This document shows, one piece after another, positions 1 to 8,094 of a stretch of DNA of 64,000 bases. Below the pieces are notes generated by a model. It saw nothing but the letters and a program-made list of their open reading frames with translations. It was not told the DNA's origin and made no database searches. The stretch comes from Chersky-840 sp050011815 (GTDB lineage: Bacteria; Actinomycetota; Acidimicrobiia; Acidimicrobiales; UBA8190), in contig JBEKIJ010000001.1 in assembly GCA_050011815.1 (NCBI GenBank), positions 62,001 to 126,000 on the forward strand, in the 5' to 3' direction. The position numbers were made by a program, and so were the translations under genes. The number at the start of each line of letters is the position of its first letter. Position 1 is the stretch's first letter.

Positions 1-1512
1 GACTTCGGGGCCCAGTACGCCCAGCTGATCGCCCGCCGCGTACGCGAGGCCCGCGTCTACTCCGAGATCGTCCGCTTCGACACGCCCGCCGCCGAGCTGC
101 TGGCCCGGCACCCCAAGGGCATCATCTTGTCGGGGGGGCCCAAGTCCGTGTACGCCGACTGGGCGCCGGCGGTCGACCCCGCCATCTACGAGGCCGGGGT
201 CCCCATTCTCGGCATCTGTTACGGGGCGCAACTGCTCACCCAACAACTCGGTGGCACCGTGTCGCGCACCGGGCGGGGGGAATACGGGCGCACCGCGCTG
301 ACCCGCACCGCCACCTCACCCCTCTTCGCCGACTGGCCCCCCCAGGGGCCCGCCGATGTGTGGATGAGCCACGCCGACTCCATCACCGAGGTGCCCGCCG
401 GCTTCGTGGCCAACGCGTCCACGCCCGAAGCACCCGTCGCCGTGCTCAGCGACGGCGAACGGCACATCTACGGGGTGCAGTTCCACCCCGAGGTCGTGCA
501 CACCGAGCGCGGCCAGGAGCTCCTCGAGCGCTTCCTGTTCGACGTGTGCGGGGCCCGCCCCCTGTGGACCCACACCAACATCATCGAGTCGGCCCTGCAT
601 GCGGTGCGGGCCCAGGTCTCCGACGCCCGGGTGCTGTGCGCCTTGTCGGGAGGTGTCGACTCGGCCGTGGCCGCCGCCCTCGTGCACCGGGCCATCGGCG
701 ACCAGCTCACGTGTGTGTTCGTGGACACCGGTCTCATGCGCACCGGCGAAGCCGATCAGGTCGAAGAGACCTTCCGTCGCCAATTCCACATGGACCTCAT
801 CCACGTCAAGGCGGCGGACCGGTTTTTCGGCGTCCTCGAAGGGGTGACCGATCCCGAGGCCAAGCGCAAGGCCATCGGCGAGACGTTCATCCGCGTGTTC
901 GAAGAGGTGGCCGCCGATGTGGAGGACGCTCGCTTCCTCGTGCAGGGCACGCTGTACCCCGACATCATCGAGTCGGGCACCCGGGACGCGGCGACCATCA
1001 AGTCGCATCACAACGTGGGCGGTCTCCCCGAGGACATGGCCTTCGCGCTGGTCGAGCCCCTGCGTCCCCTGTTCAAGGACGAGGTGCGGGCCGTGGGCGA
1101 GGAGCTCGGCCTGCCCGAGGAGATCGTCTGGCGCCAGCCGTTCCCCGGGCCCGGGCTGGCGGTGCGCATCATCGGGGAGGTCACGCCCGAACGGGCCGAG
1201 ATCCTGCGGGCGGCCGACGCCATCGTCACCGAGGAGATCCGCCGCGCCGGGCTCTACCGGCAGCTGTGGCAGAGCTTTGCCGTGCTTCCCGCCGTCAGGA
1301 CCGTCGGGGTGATGGGCGACGAGCGAACCTACGCCTACCCCGTCGTCATTCGGGCGGTCACCTCCGATGACGCCATGACCGCCGACTGGGCGCGCCTGCC
1401 CTACGAGCTGCTCGAGCGGTTGTCCTCCCGCATCATCAACGAGGTCGACGGCGTCAACCGGGTGGCCCTGGACATCACGTCGAAACCGCCCGGCACCATT
1501 GAATGGGAGTGA
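1..1512 (+). CDS. guaA: GMP synthase (glutamine-hydrolysing), 5' end cut by window edge
   Basis: Converts XMP to GMP using glutamine-derived ammonia and ATP; cytosolic, last step of de novo GMP synthesis. The frame is open from base 1 and begins at the DFGAQYAQLI motif, so only the first few residues are missing; 503 residues are present, near full length. Seen: class I glutamine amidotransferase domain with nucleophile Cys (GICYGAQL, TGT at 217) and the His/Glu pair in GVQFHPEVVHT; then the PP-loop ALSGGVDSAVAA of the ATP pyrophosphatase domain; the C-terminal dimerisation domain ends KPPGTIEWE. The stop overlaps the helicase start, suggesting one transcript. Assignment is secure. Confidence 0.97.
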   Translation, partial: DFGAQYAQLIARRVREARVYSEIVRFDTPAAELLARHPKGIILSGGPKSVYADWAPAVDPAIYEAGVPILGICYGAQLLTQQLGGTVSRTGRGEYGRTALTRTATSPLFADWPPQGPADVWMSHADSITEVPAGFVANASTPEAPVAVLSDGERHIYGVQFHPEVVHTERGQELLERFLFDVCGARPLWTHTNIIESALHAVRAQVSDARVLCALSGGVDSAVAAALVHRAIGDQLTCVFVDTGLMRTGEADQVEETFRRQFHMDLIHVKAADRFFGVLEGVTDPEAKRKAIGETFIRVFEEVAADVEDARFLVQGTLYPDIIESGTRDAATIKSHHNVGGLPEDMAFALVEPLRPLFKDEVRAVGEELGLPEEIVWRQPFPGPGLAVRIIGEVTPERAEILRAADAIVTEEIRRAGLYRQLWQSFAVLPAVRTVGVMGDERTYAYPVVIRAVTSDDAMTADWARLPYELLERLSSRIINEVDGVNRVALDITSKPPGTIEWE

Positions 1513-3875
1513 GCGTGCCCGGCGCTCCACTGCCGCGTCTCGGTGCGTTTGACGGCGTCGACGAGTTCGAGGACTACGGCACACCCGAGCAACCCGATGC
1601 GCAGTCCTCCGCACCCCCGGCGCGCCGGGAGCGTTGGACCGACGCCCTGCCCAAGCCCGACGAGCTTCTCGAGGGCCTCAACGGTCCCCAGCGCCGCGCC
1701 GTGGTCCACCGCGCCAGCCCCCTGCTCGTGGTGGCGGGGGCAGGCTCGGGCAAGACCCGGGTGCTCACCCACCGCGTGGCGCACCTCATCGCCACGGGGG
1801 ACGCCACGCCCTGGGAGATCCTGGCCATCACCTTCACCAACAAGGCCGCCGACGAGATGCGCGAGCGCCTCGTCGGGTTGATCGGGCCCGTGGCCAAGCG
1901 CATGTGGGTGTCGACCTTTCACGCCGCGTGCGTGCGGATGTTGCGCTCCCACGCCGATCGGCTCGGATACCGGCGGTCCTTCACGATCTACGACGACACC
2001 GACTCCCGACGACTCGTCGAGCACATCCTGCGCGACCTCAACATCGACGCCAAGAAGCTCCCGGCCCGGGGCGTCCAGGCCGCCATCTCGGGTGCCAAGG
2101 CCGAGCTGGCGAGCGCCGCCACCTACGCCCAGGAGGCCCGCTCGGTGTTCGAGCGCCGGATCGCGGACGTCTACCAGGAGTACGAGCAGCGCCTGTTGGC
2201 CGCCTCGGCCATGGACTTCGACGACCTGTTGCTTCTCACCGTGAGGCTGTTCCAGAGCGCGCCCGACGTCCTCGACGCCTACCGGACGCGCTTCAAGCAC
2301 ATCCTCGTGGACGAGTTCCAGGACACCAACCGGGCCCAGAACGAGATCGTGCTCATGCTGGCGGCCGAGCATCACAACGTGTGCGTGGTCGGAGACAGCG
2401 ATCAGTCGATCTTCGGATGGCGGGGGGCCGACATCCGCAACATCGTGGAGTTCGAAGAGGCCTTCCCCGACGCCGCCGTCATCCCTCTGGAACAGAACTA
2501 CCGGTCGACCAAGACGATCCTCGACGCGGCCAACGCCGTGATCGCCAACAACGTGACCCGCGTGCCCAAGGAGCTGTGGACCGAAGGCGAGGCGGGCGAC
2601 CCCATCGTGCGGTACCGGGCCGAGGACGAATACGACGAAGCGTCCTGGGTGGCGACCGAGATCGGCCGCCTGCGCGAGTTCGAAGGCATGGACTACGGAG
2701 ACGTCGCCATCTTCTACCGGACCAACGCCCAGAGCCGGGCGCTGGAGGAAGAGCTCGTCCGGGCCGCCATCTCCTACAAGGTGGTGGGGGGGACCCGGTT
2801 CTACGACCGGCGGGAGGTGAAGGACCTGCTCGCCTACGTCCGCCTGCTCGGGAACCCCTCCGACGAAGTCTCGGCCCGCCGCATCGTGAACGTGCCGCGC
2901 CGCGGCATCGGGGACGCCTCGGTGGACCGGCTGGCGGCCTGGGCGCGCCACAACCAGCGATCCTTCGTCGACGCCCTCGACCACGCCGCCGAGGCGGGCG
3001 TGACGGGCAAGGCGATCAAGGGGGCTGCTGAGCTCAGGGCCCTGCTCGACGAGCTGCAGACCATGGTGGAGCGGGGGGCGGGGCCCGGGGTCATCGTGGA
3101 GACCGTGGCGCAGCGCACCGGGTACCGCGCCGCCCTCGAGGCCGAGGACACCATCGAAGCGCACAGCCGCATGGAGAACATCGCCGAGCTCGCCGGCGCC
3201 GCCGGCGAGTACGACAGCCTCGACGAGTTCCTGGAGTCGGTCGCCCTCGTCTCCGACAGCGACGAGCTCGACGCCGCCGATCGCCGCGTGTCGCTCATGA
3301 CCCTGCACACCGCCAAGGGCCTCGAATTCCCCGCCGTGTTCCTGGTCGGCCTCGAGGACGGGGTCTTCCCCCACCTGCGCGCCCTCGACGACCCGCTCCA
3401 GCTCGAGGAGGAGCGCCGGCTCTGCTACGTGGGCATCACCCGGGCCCGGCGCCAGCTCTACCTGACCCACGCCTGGAGCCGGACGCTGTGGGGCTCGACG
3501 AGCCACGCCATCCCGAGCCGGTTCCTGTCGGAGCTTCCCGGGGACCTGGTGCGCGATGTGGGCTCGTCGTGGACCAAGCGCCCCGATCCGCTCCGGGCCC
3601 TGTCGTGGTCGCGCCGGCGCGCCGGCGTGCAGGGTGGGCACGCCGATGACTGGGAGGGCATCGACGAGTCGGCCCACGACACCGACAGCACCTGGGCCCA
3701 GGACTTCCACGACCCCGATCCGTGGGGAGACGCCGAGCCCGCCGCCCCGGTCTCCTCCCCGCCCCCGGTGCGCCGCGCCGCGGGCCCGTCGGCCCCCGGT
3801 CCCCGGGCCTCGGGGCGCAAGAGCCGCCTGCCCAAGATGGCGGAGTGGCGCAACGGCACCACCCCGCGGACGTGA
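1503..3875 (+). CDS. pcrA: PcrA/UvrD-type superfamily 1 DNA helicase
   Basis: ATP-dependent 3'-5' DNA helicase of the UvrD/PcrA/Rep group, acting in nucleotide excision repair, mismatch handling and removal of bound proteins. 790 residues if ATG 1503 is used; GTG 1509 forms a GTGA overlap with the guaA stop and is an equally plausible start. Seen in order: Q-motif LNGPQRRAV, Walker A GAGSGKT (79-85), motif Ia TFTNKAADEM, DEFQDTNRAQ, GDSDQSIFGWRGAD, QNYRST, TLHTAKGLEF and YVGITRAR. An acidic N-terminal extension and a Pro/Ala-rich tail flank the core. UvrD1 precedes sucCD in mycobacteria too, so this is probably the UvrD1 equivalent. Confidence 0.95.
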   Translation: MGVSVPGAPLPRLGAFDGVDEFEDYGTPEQPDAQSSAPPARRERWTDALPKPDELLEGLNGPQRRAVVHRASPLLVVAGAGSGKTRVLTHRVAHLIATGDATPWEILAITFTNKAADEMRERLVGLIGPVAKRMWVSTFHAACVRMLRSHADRLGYRRSFTIYDDTDSRRLVEHILRDLNIDAKKLPARGVQAAISGAKAELASAATYAQEARSVFERRIADVYQEYEQRLLAASAMDFDDLLLLTVRLFQSAPDVLDAYRTRFKHILVDEFQDTNRAQNEIVLMLAAEHHNVCVVGDSDQSIFGWRGADIRNIVEFEEAFPDAAVIPLEQNYRSTKTILDAANAVIANNVTRVPKELWTEGEAGDPIVRYRAEDEYDEASWVATEIGRLREFEGMDYGDVAIFYRTNAQSRALEEELVRAAISYKVVGGTRFYDRREVKDLLAYVRLLGNPSDEVSARRIVNVPRRGIGDASVDRLAAWARHNQRSFVDALDHAAEAGVTGKAIKGAAELRALLDELQTMVERGAGPGVIVETVAQRTGYRAALEAEDTIEAHSRMENIAELAGAAGEYDSLDEFLESVALVSDSDELDAADRRVSLMTLHTAKGLEFPAVFLVGLEDGVFPHLRALDDPLQLEEERRLCYVGITRARRQLYLTHAWSRTLWGSTSHAIPSRFLSELPGDLVRDVGSSWTKRPDPLRALSWSRRRAGVQGGHADDWEGIDESAHDTDSTWAQDFHDPDPWGDAEPAAPVSSPPPVRRAAGPSAPGPRASGRKSRLPKMAEWRNGTTPRT

Positions 3876-4669
3876 CGGCGCCGGGCGACCGGTCCCCACA
3901 GGGCGCCGTCCCGGGTCAGCACGACTGGGACGCCACCACCTACGACCGCGTCTCGGACCCGATGACCCGCTGGGGAGCGGCCGTGCTCGATCGTCTGGAC
4001 CTGGCCGGCAACGAGACCGTCCTCGACGCCGGGGCGGGGAGCGGCCGGGTCACCGAGATGCTGTTGGAGCGGATGGCGAGCGGGCGCGTGGTGGCGTTCG
4101 ACGCGGCGCAGGCCATGCTCGTCGAGGCCCGCCGGCGCCTGGCGCGCTTCTCGGGGAGGGTCCGGTTCGTCGAGGGCGATCTCCTGGACCTGACGCCGGG
4201 CACCCTCGGCGCCGACGCTCCGGTCGACGCCGTGTTGTCCACGGCCACCTTCCACTGGGTGCTCGATCACGACCGGCTCTTCGCCAACCTCGCCGCGGTG
4301 ATGCGCCCCGGTGCGGTCCTCGAGGCGCAGTGTGGTGCGGCGGGGAACATCGCCGGCCTCCTCGAGGCGGTCCGGTCGACGGGGACCGATCGGGTCGGCC
4401 TGTGGCTCTATGCCACCCCCGAGGAGACCCGGGCTCGCCTGGAGCGGGCCGGCTTCGAGGACGTCGAGGTGTGGACCCACCCCGAGCCCACCCGCCTGGC
4501 CGCAGGTGAGGAGCTCGAGACCTACCTCGAGACGGTGTGCCTCCGGACGCACGTGGCGGGGATGACGCCGGGCGAGCGGGCCCGCTTCCTCGGGGCCGTG
4601 GCCGCGGCCATGCCCGAGCCGGTGATCGACTACGTGCGCCTCAACATCAGCGCCCGCCGCCGCGCCTGA
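3872..4669 (+). CDS. class I SAM-dependent methyltransferase
   Basis: Predicted 265-residue methyltransferase. GTG 3872 overlaps the helicase stop (GTGA), which decides the start and implies translational coupling. Motif I VLDAGAGSGRVTEMLL binds S-adenosylmethionine, followed by an acidic loop (VAFDAAQAML) and the motif IV region VDAVLSTATFHWV. The layout resembles trans-aconitate 2-methyltransferase and UbiE-like small-molecule methyltransferases; the substrate cannot be read from sequence. A long-loop inverted repeat follows the stop codon. Confidence 0.85.
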   Translation: MTAPGDRSPQGAVPGQHDWDATTYDRVSDPMTRWGAAVLDRLDLAGNETVLDAGAGSGRVTEMLLERMASGRVVAFDAAQAMLVEARRRLARFSGRVRFVEGDLLDLTPGTLGADAPVDAVLSTATFHWVLDHDRLFANLAAVMRPGAVLEAQCGAAGNIAGLLEAVRSTGTDRVGLWLYATPEETRARLERAGFEDVEVWTHPEPTRLAAGEELETYLETVCLRTHVAGMTPGERARFLGAVAAAMPEPVIDYVRLNISARRRA

Positions 4670-4676
4670 CCGGGGA

Positions 4677-4719
4677 GGGGCGCCCTCCACTAGGGGGAGT
4701 CGGCGGAGACCGGCGCCCC
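4677..4719 (+). terminator. inverted repeat after the methyltransferase gene
   Basis: Perfect 8-bp arms GGGGCGCC (4677-4684) and GGCGCCCC (4712-4719) start 7 nt after the stop codon. The 27-nt loop and lack of a T-run make this only a moderate terminator candidate. Confidence 0.4.
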
Positions 4720-4771
4720 CGCGACGGGCCCGGTTTCCCGGCCGTCTGGCGCCGCGCCGGGGCCGGTTGCC

Positions 4772-4777
4772 TACACT
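4772..4777 (+). promoter_or_regulatory. -10 box TACACT, leaderless start of the B12-binding subunit gene
   Basis: TACACT ends 9 nt before ATG 4787, placing the expected transcription start at or next to the A of the start codon. No purine-rich ribosome-binding site lies between. Confidence 0.55.
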
Positions 4778-4786
4778 CGGTGCCCG

Positions 4787-5206
4787 ATGAAGCGTCCCTA
4801 CCGGGTCGTGGTGGCCAAACCCGGCCTCGACGGCCACGACCGAGGTGCCAAGGTCATCGCCCGCGCCTTTCGGGACGCCGGGTTCGAGGTGATCTACACC
4901 GGCCTGCACCAGACCCCCGAGCAGGTGGTTCAGGCCGTGGTGCAAGAGGACGCCGATGCCGTGGGGCTGTCGCTGCTGTCGGGAGCCCATCTCACCCTGG
5001 TGCCACGGGTGATCGACGGGCTTCGGGCCCAGGGCCTCGACGACGTGCTCGTCATCGTGGGGGGGATCATCCCCGAGGGTGACATCCAGGCCCTCAAGGA
5101 CCTGGGGGTGGCCGCGGTCTTCACGCCCGGAGCCTCGCTCGACACCATGGTGAACTGGCTGGCCGACGCCCTCGACGGGCGCGAGGAGGCCACCGCCGGG
5201 GGCTGA
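4787..5206 (+). CDS. cobalamin-binding subunit of methylmalonyl-CoA mutase type
   Basis: Short (139-residue) stand-alone B12-binding domain of the acyl-CoA mutase family. Seen: the DxHxxG cobalamin lower-ligand motif (DGHDRGAK, His at residue 17), the LSLLSGAH segment and the GGIIP glycine pair that cradles the nucleotide tail. Free-standing subunits of this length pair with a separate catalytic subunit (methylmalonyl-, ethylmalonyl- or isobutyryl-CoA mutase), which is not in this window. Its position just before sucCD fits methylmalonyl-CoA to succinyl-CoA flow, but the partner and exact substrate are inferred. Confidence 0.85.
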   Translation: MKRPYRVVVAKPGLDGHDRGAKVIARAFRDAGFEVIYTGLHQTPEQVVQAVVQEDADAVGLSLLSGAHLTLVPRVIDGLRAQGLDDVLVIVGGIIPEGDIQALKDLGVAAVFTPGASLDTMVNWLADALDGREEATAGG

Positions 5207-5297
5207 GCGACGAGGACCCCCCAGGAACCACCAGAGAAACAGTGAGGCAACGAACGGGCGCCCGCCCTGAGGCCGGGCGGAGAGGAGCAGGACAGCG

Positions 5298-6446
5298 GTG
5301 GATCTCTACGAGTACCAGGGCAAGCAGTACTTCGCCCGATACGGCATCCCCACCTCGGCGGGAGGGGTGGCCGACACGGTGGAGCAAGCCGTGGTCCAGG
5401 CCGACGCGGCCGGGTATCCGGTCGTGGTGAAGGCCCAGGTCAAGGTGGGAGGGCGGGGCAAGGCCGGTGGCATCAAGCTGGCCAACGACGCCGACGAGGT
5501 CCGCACCCACGCCTCGGCCATCCTCGGCATGGACATCCACGGCCACGAGGTCAAGCGCCTCTGGGTCGAGCACGCCTCGGACATCGCCCGCGAGTACTAC
5601 GCCAGCTTCACCCTCGACCGCGCCGCCAAGCTCCATCTCTGCATGGTGTCGGCCAAGGGCGGGGTGGAGATCGAGGAGGTGGCCGCCACCGATCCCGACG
5701 CCATCGCCCGGCTGCACGTGGACCCCGTCGACGGTCTCTCCCTCGAGGCCGCGGCCCGGCTGGTGGAGGAGGCGGGCCTGGACCCCGAGGCCCGGGCCCC
5801 GGCCGCCGAGCTCATCATCGCCCTGTACCGGTGCTACACCGAGGGAGACTGCGACCTGGCCGAGATCAACCCGCTCATCCTCACCACCGACGGGCGCGTC
5901 CATGCCCTCGACGCCAAGGTCACCCTCGACGACAACGCCGCCTTCCGCCATCGGGAGTGGGACGAGTTCGCGGGGACCGACACCTTCGACGAACGTGAGT
6001 TGCTCGCCAAGGAGAAGGGCCTCAACTACATCGGCCTGTCGGGGTCGGTGGGCATCATCGCCAACGGGGCCGGCCTGGCGATGAGCACCCTCGACGTCGT
6101 CACCCAGGCCGGGGGCACCGCCGCGAACTTCCTGGACATCGGGGGCGGTGCCAACGCCGATGTGATGGCGGCGGCCCTCGAGGTCATCAACACCGACCCC
6201 GCGGTGCGGTCGATCTTCGTGAACATCTTCGGGGGCATCACCCGCTGCGACGAGGTGGCCAACGGGATCGTCGAGGCTCTGGGTCGTGTGGACCTCCGCT
6301 CGCCCATCGTGCTGCGCCTCGACGGCACGAATGCGGAAGCGGGCCACGAGATCCTGGCCTCGCATCTTTCGGATCGTCTGGTCGTGGACGAGACCATGCT
6401 CGGTGCCGCACGGCGCGCCGTGGCGCTGGCAGGAGGAGACAAGTGA
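5298..6446 (+). CDS. sucC: succinyl-CoA synthetase (ADP-forming) beta subunit
   Basis: ATP-grasp subunit that phosphorylates the catalytic His of SucD and interconverts succinyl-CoA and succinate with ATP formation in the TCA cycle. 382 residues, family-typical. The N-terminus DLYEYQGKQYFARYGIP, the nucleotide-binding segment PVVVKAQVKVGGRGKAGG and the C-terminal INIFGGITRCDEVA-type CoA-ligase region are visible. GTG 5298 is preceded by GGAGAGGAG. A 6-bp hairpin (CCGCCC 5262-5267 / GGGCGG 5275-5280) sits just before that ribosome-binding site. The stop overlaps sucD by 4 nt. Confidence 0.96.
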   Translation: MDLYEYQGKQYFARYGIPTSAGGVADTVEQAVVQADAAGYPVVVKAQVKVGGRGKAGGIKLANDADEVRTHASAILGMDIHGHEVKRLWVEHASDIAREYYASFTLDRAAKLHLCMVSAKGGVEIEEVAATDPDAIARLHVDPVDGLSLEAAARLVEEAGLDPEARAPAAELIIALYRCYTEGDCDLAEINPLILTTDGRVHALDAKVTLDDNAAFRHREWDEFAGTDTFDERELLAKEKGLNYIGLSGSVGIIANGAGLAMSTLDVVTQAGGTAANFLDIGGGANADVMAAALEVINTDPAVRSIFVNIFGGITRCDEVANGIVEALGRVDLRSPIVLRLDGTNAEAGHEILASHLSDRLVVDETMLGAARRAVALAGGDK

Positions 6447-7330
6447 GCATCTTCGTCGACGAGAACACCAAGGTCCTCGTGCAGGGCCTGACCGGGAGCC
6501 AGGGCCGGTTCCACGGCCTGCGCAACCGCGACTACGGCACCCAGGTCGTCGGGGGGGTGACGCCGGGGAAGGGCGGGACCGAGGTGGACGGCGTCCCCGT
6601 GTTCGACAGCGTGGAGGAAGCCGTGGCGGCCACGGGAGCCGACGCCTCGTTCGTCGTCGTCCCGCCCAAGGGCGCTCCCACCGCCATCCTCGAGGCGGCC
6701 CGGGCCGGCGTCAGCTTCATCGTGTGCATCACCGAGGGCATCCCCGCGCAGGACGAGGCGTTGTTCTACAACATCTTGCGCCGGGACCACCCCGGGGTTC
6801 GCCTCCTCGGCCCCAACTGCCCGGGGGTGATCTCGCCCGGGAAGTGCAACATCGGCATCACCTCGGGTGACATCGCCCTGCCGGGCGGCCCGGTGGGGAT
6901 CGTGAGCCGGTCAGGGACCCTCACCTACCAGGCGCTGCACGAGCTGTCCCAGCAGAAGGTGGGCCAGACCACCTGCGTCGGGATCGGCGGCGACCCCGTG
7001 CCGGGCACGAGCTTCATCGACTGCCTCGCCGCGTTCGAGGAGGATCCCGACACTCGCGCCGTCATGATGATCGGGGAGATCGGCGGCTCGGCGGAGGAAG
7101 AGGCGGCGCAGTTCATCAAGGACAACATGTCCAAGCCCGTCGTCTGCTACGTGGCCGGGGTCACCGCCCCGCCGGGACGCAAGATGGGCCACGCCGGTGC
7201 CATCATCTCGGGGTCCCAGGGCACGGCCCAGGCCAAGATGGCGGCGCTGGCCGATGCCGGCGCCACCGTGGCGCTGAACCCGACCGAGGCCGGCGAGCGC
7301 ATGGTGGAGATCGTCAAGTCCCTCGACTGA
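6443..7330 (+). CDS. sucD: succinyl-CoA synthetase alpha subunit
   Basis: CoA-binding and phospho-histidine subunit, partner of SucC. 295 residues; GTG 6443 overlaps the sucC stop (GTGA), so the two are translationally coupled. Seen: N-terminal Rossmann-type CoA-binding domain with LVQGLTGSQGRFH, GPNCPGVI, SRSGTLTYQ, and the active-site loop GHAGAIIS with phosphorylated His at residue 250. Confidence 0.97.
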   Translation: MSIFVDENTKVLVQGLTGSQGRFHGLRNRDYGTQVVGGVTPGKGGTEVDGVPVFDSVEEAVAATGADASFVVVPPKGAPTAILEAARAGVSFIVCITEGIPAQDEALFYNILRRDHPGVRLLGPNCPGVISPGKCNIGITSGDIALPGGPVGIVSRSGTLTYQALHELSQQKVGQTTCVGIGGDPVPGTSFIDCLAAFEEDPDTRAVMMIGEIGGSAEEEAAQFIKDNMSKPVVCYVAGVTAPPGRKMGHAGAIISGSQGTAQAKMAALADAGATVALNPTEAGERMVEIVKSLD

Positions 7331-7357
7331 CCGGGTCGGACGCGACGGGCCCGCTGG

Positions 7358-7363
7358 TAGCGT
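7358..7363 (+). promoter_or_regulatory. -10 box TAGCGT upstream of purN
   Basis: Seven nt separate the box from GTG 7371. The upstream in-frame GTG at 7362 overlaps the box itself, which argues for 7371 as the real start. Confidence 0.55.
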
Positions 7364-7370
7364 GAGGCGC

Positions 7371-7958
7371 GTGCGCGTGGCGGTGCTCGTGTCGGGTACT
7401 GGGAGCATCCTCGACGCCATGCTCGCCGACGAGGTGCCCGTGGCGCTCGTCCTCGCCGACCGGGCCTGTCGGGCCCTCGAGATCGCCGCCGCCGCGGGTG
7501 TCGACACCGAGCTGGTCGACCGTCAGGACTTCGGGGGCTACGGCAAGGCCTTCGACCGGTGGGGTTTCACCCGCGCCGTGGCGACGGTGCTCGGCGCCCA
7601 CGACATCGAGCTCGTGGCCATGGCCGGCTTCGGCACGGTGTTCGCCCCCCCCATGTTCGACGCCTTTCCCGATCGGATCCTCAACACCCACCCCGCCCTG
7701 CTGCCCGCCTTCCCCGGCTGGCACGCCGTCGAGGATGCCCTGGCCGCGGGGGTGGCAGTGACCGGCTGCACCGTGCACCTGGCCACGGTGCAGACCGACG
7801 CCGGACCGGTGTTGGCCCAGGAGGAGGTCCCGATCCTCGCCGACGACACGGTGCAGACCCTGCACGAGCGGATCAAGCGCTGCGAACGACAGCTCTACCC
7901 CGCGGTGATCAAGCAGTACATCGAGGCCCAGACAGACGCCGCGCCTTCCCCCAGTTGA
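7371..7958 (+). CDS. purN: phosphoribosylglycinamide formyltransferase
   Basis: Transfers a formyl group from 10-formyl-THF to GAR, third step of purine synthesis. 195 residues. Start GTG 7371 gives the canonical N-terminus RVAVLVSGTGS. Catalytic Asn and His are in ILNTHPALLP and the catalytic Asp in TDAGPVLAQ. One departure: the usual GSGSNLQ loop reads GTGSILD, losing the conserved Asn near the phosphate site. purH follows, as in mycobacteria. Confidence 0.93.
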   Translation: MRVAVLVSGTGSILDAMLADEVPVALVLADRACRALEIAAAAGVDTELVDRQDFGGYGKAFDRWGFTRAVATVLGAHDIELVAMAGFGTVFAPPMFDAFPDRILNTHPALLPAFPGWHAVEDALAAGVAVTGCTVHLATVQTDAGPVLAQEEVPILADDTVQTLHERIKRCERQLYPAVIKQYIEAQTDAAPSPS

Positions 7959-8004
7959 CCGACCCCGTCGGGAACGGGGTTTCGATGGCGCCCGCCCGCC
8001 CATC

Positions 8005-8010
8005 TAATGT
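8005..8010 (+). promoter_or_regulatory. -10 box TAATGT of the purH leader transcript
   Basis: TAATGT lies 18 nt after a possible -35 (TTCGAT, 7981-7986) and 6 nt before GTG 8017, not before purH itself, so the first codon of the mRNA would open the small leader ORF. Confidence 0.5.
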
Positions 8011-8016
8011 CGCAGT

Positions 8017-8094
8017 GTGAGGATCCCAGTCGTCGACCTGAGAGACATGTGCACCACGACGTTGGAGCGGGTAGTCGCAGAGCCACGCCCATGA
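8017..8094 (+). CDS. leaderless 25-codon upstream ORF coupled to purH
   Basis: Small ORF of 25 residues starting at GTG 8017 (peptide begins MRIPVVDLRD, ends RVVAEPRP). Its TGA (8092-8094) overlaps the purH ATG (8091-8093) as ATGA. It starts 6 nt after a TAATGT box, the spacing seen at other leaderless genes here. No strong Shine-Dalgarno precedes purH, so ribosomes finishing this ORF could reinitiate on purH. The peptide matches no family I recognise; its role may be only to deliver ribosomes, or to respond to rare arginine or other codons. Function is inferred from arrangement only. Confidence 0.5.
   Translation: MRIPVVDLRDMCTTTLERVVAEPRP

Noticed and set aside
1401..3899. Very long minus-strand open frame opposite the helicase gene
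   Set aside because: GC-rich codons leave few stops on the opposite strand. It has Gly/Arg/Ala/His-rich composition with no motif, while the plus strand carries all helicase motifs. The same reasoning removes similar frames opposite sdhA, purH, the VWA gene and UPF0182.
5207..5297. Riboswitch in the sucC leader
   Set aside because: The leader has one small hairpin but no conserved core of the cobalamin, SAM, TPP or other classes I can recognise.
8007..8090. 28-residue N-terminal extension of purH from ATG 8007
   Set aside because: It overlaps the -10 box and does not resemble PurH, whose conserved start is MRALLSVYDK at 8091.
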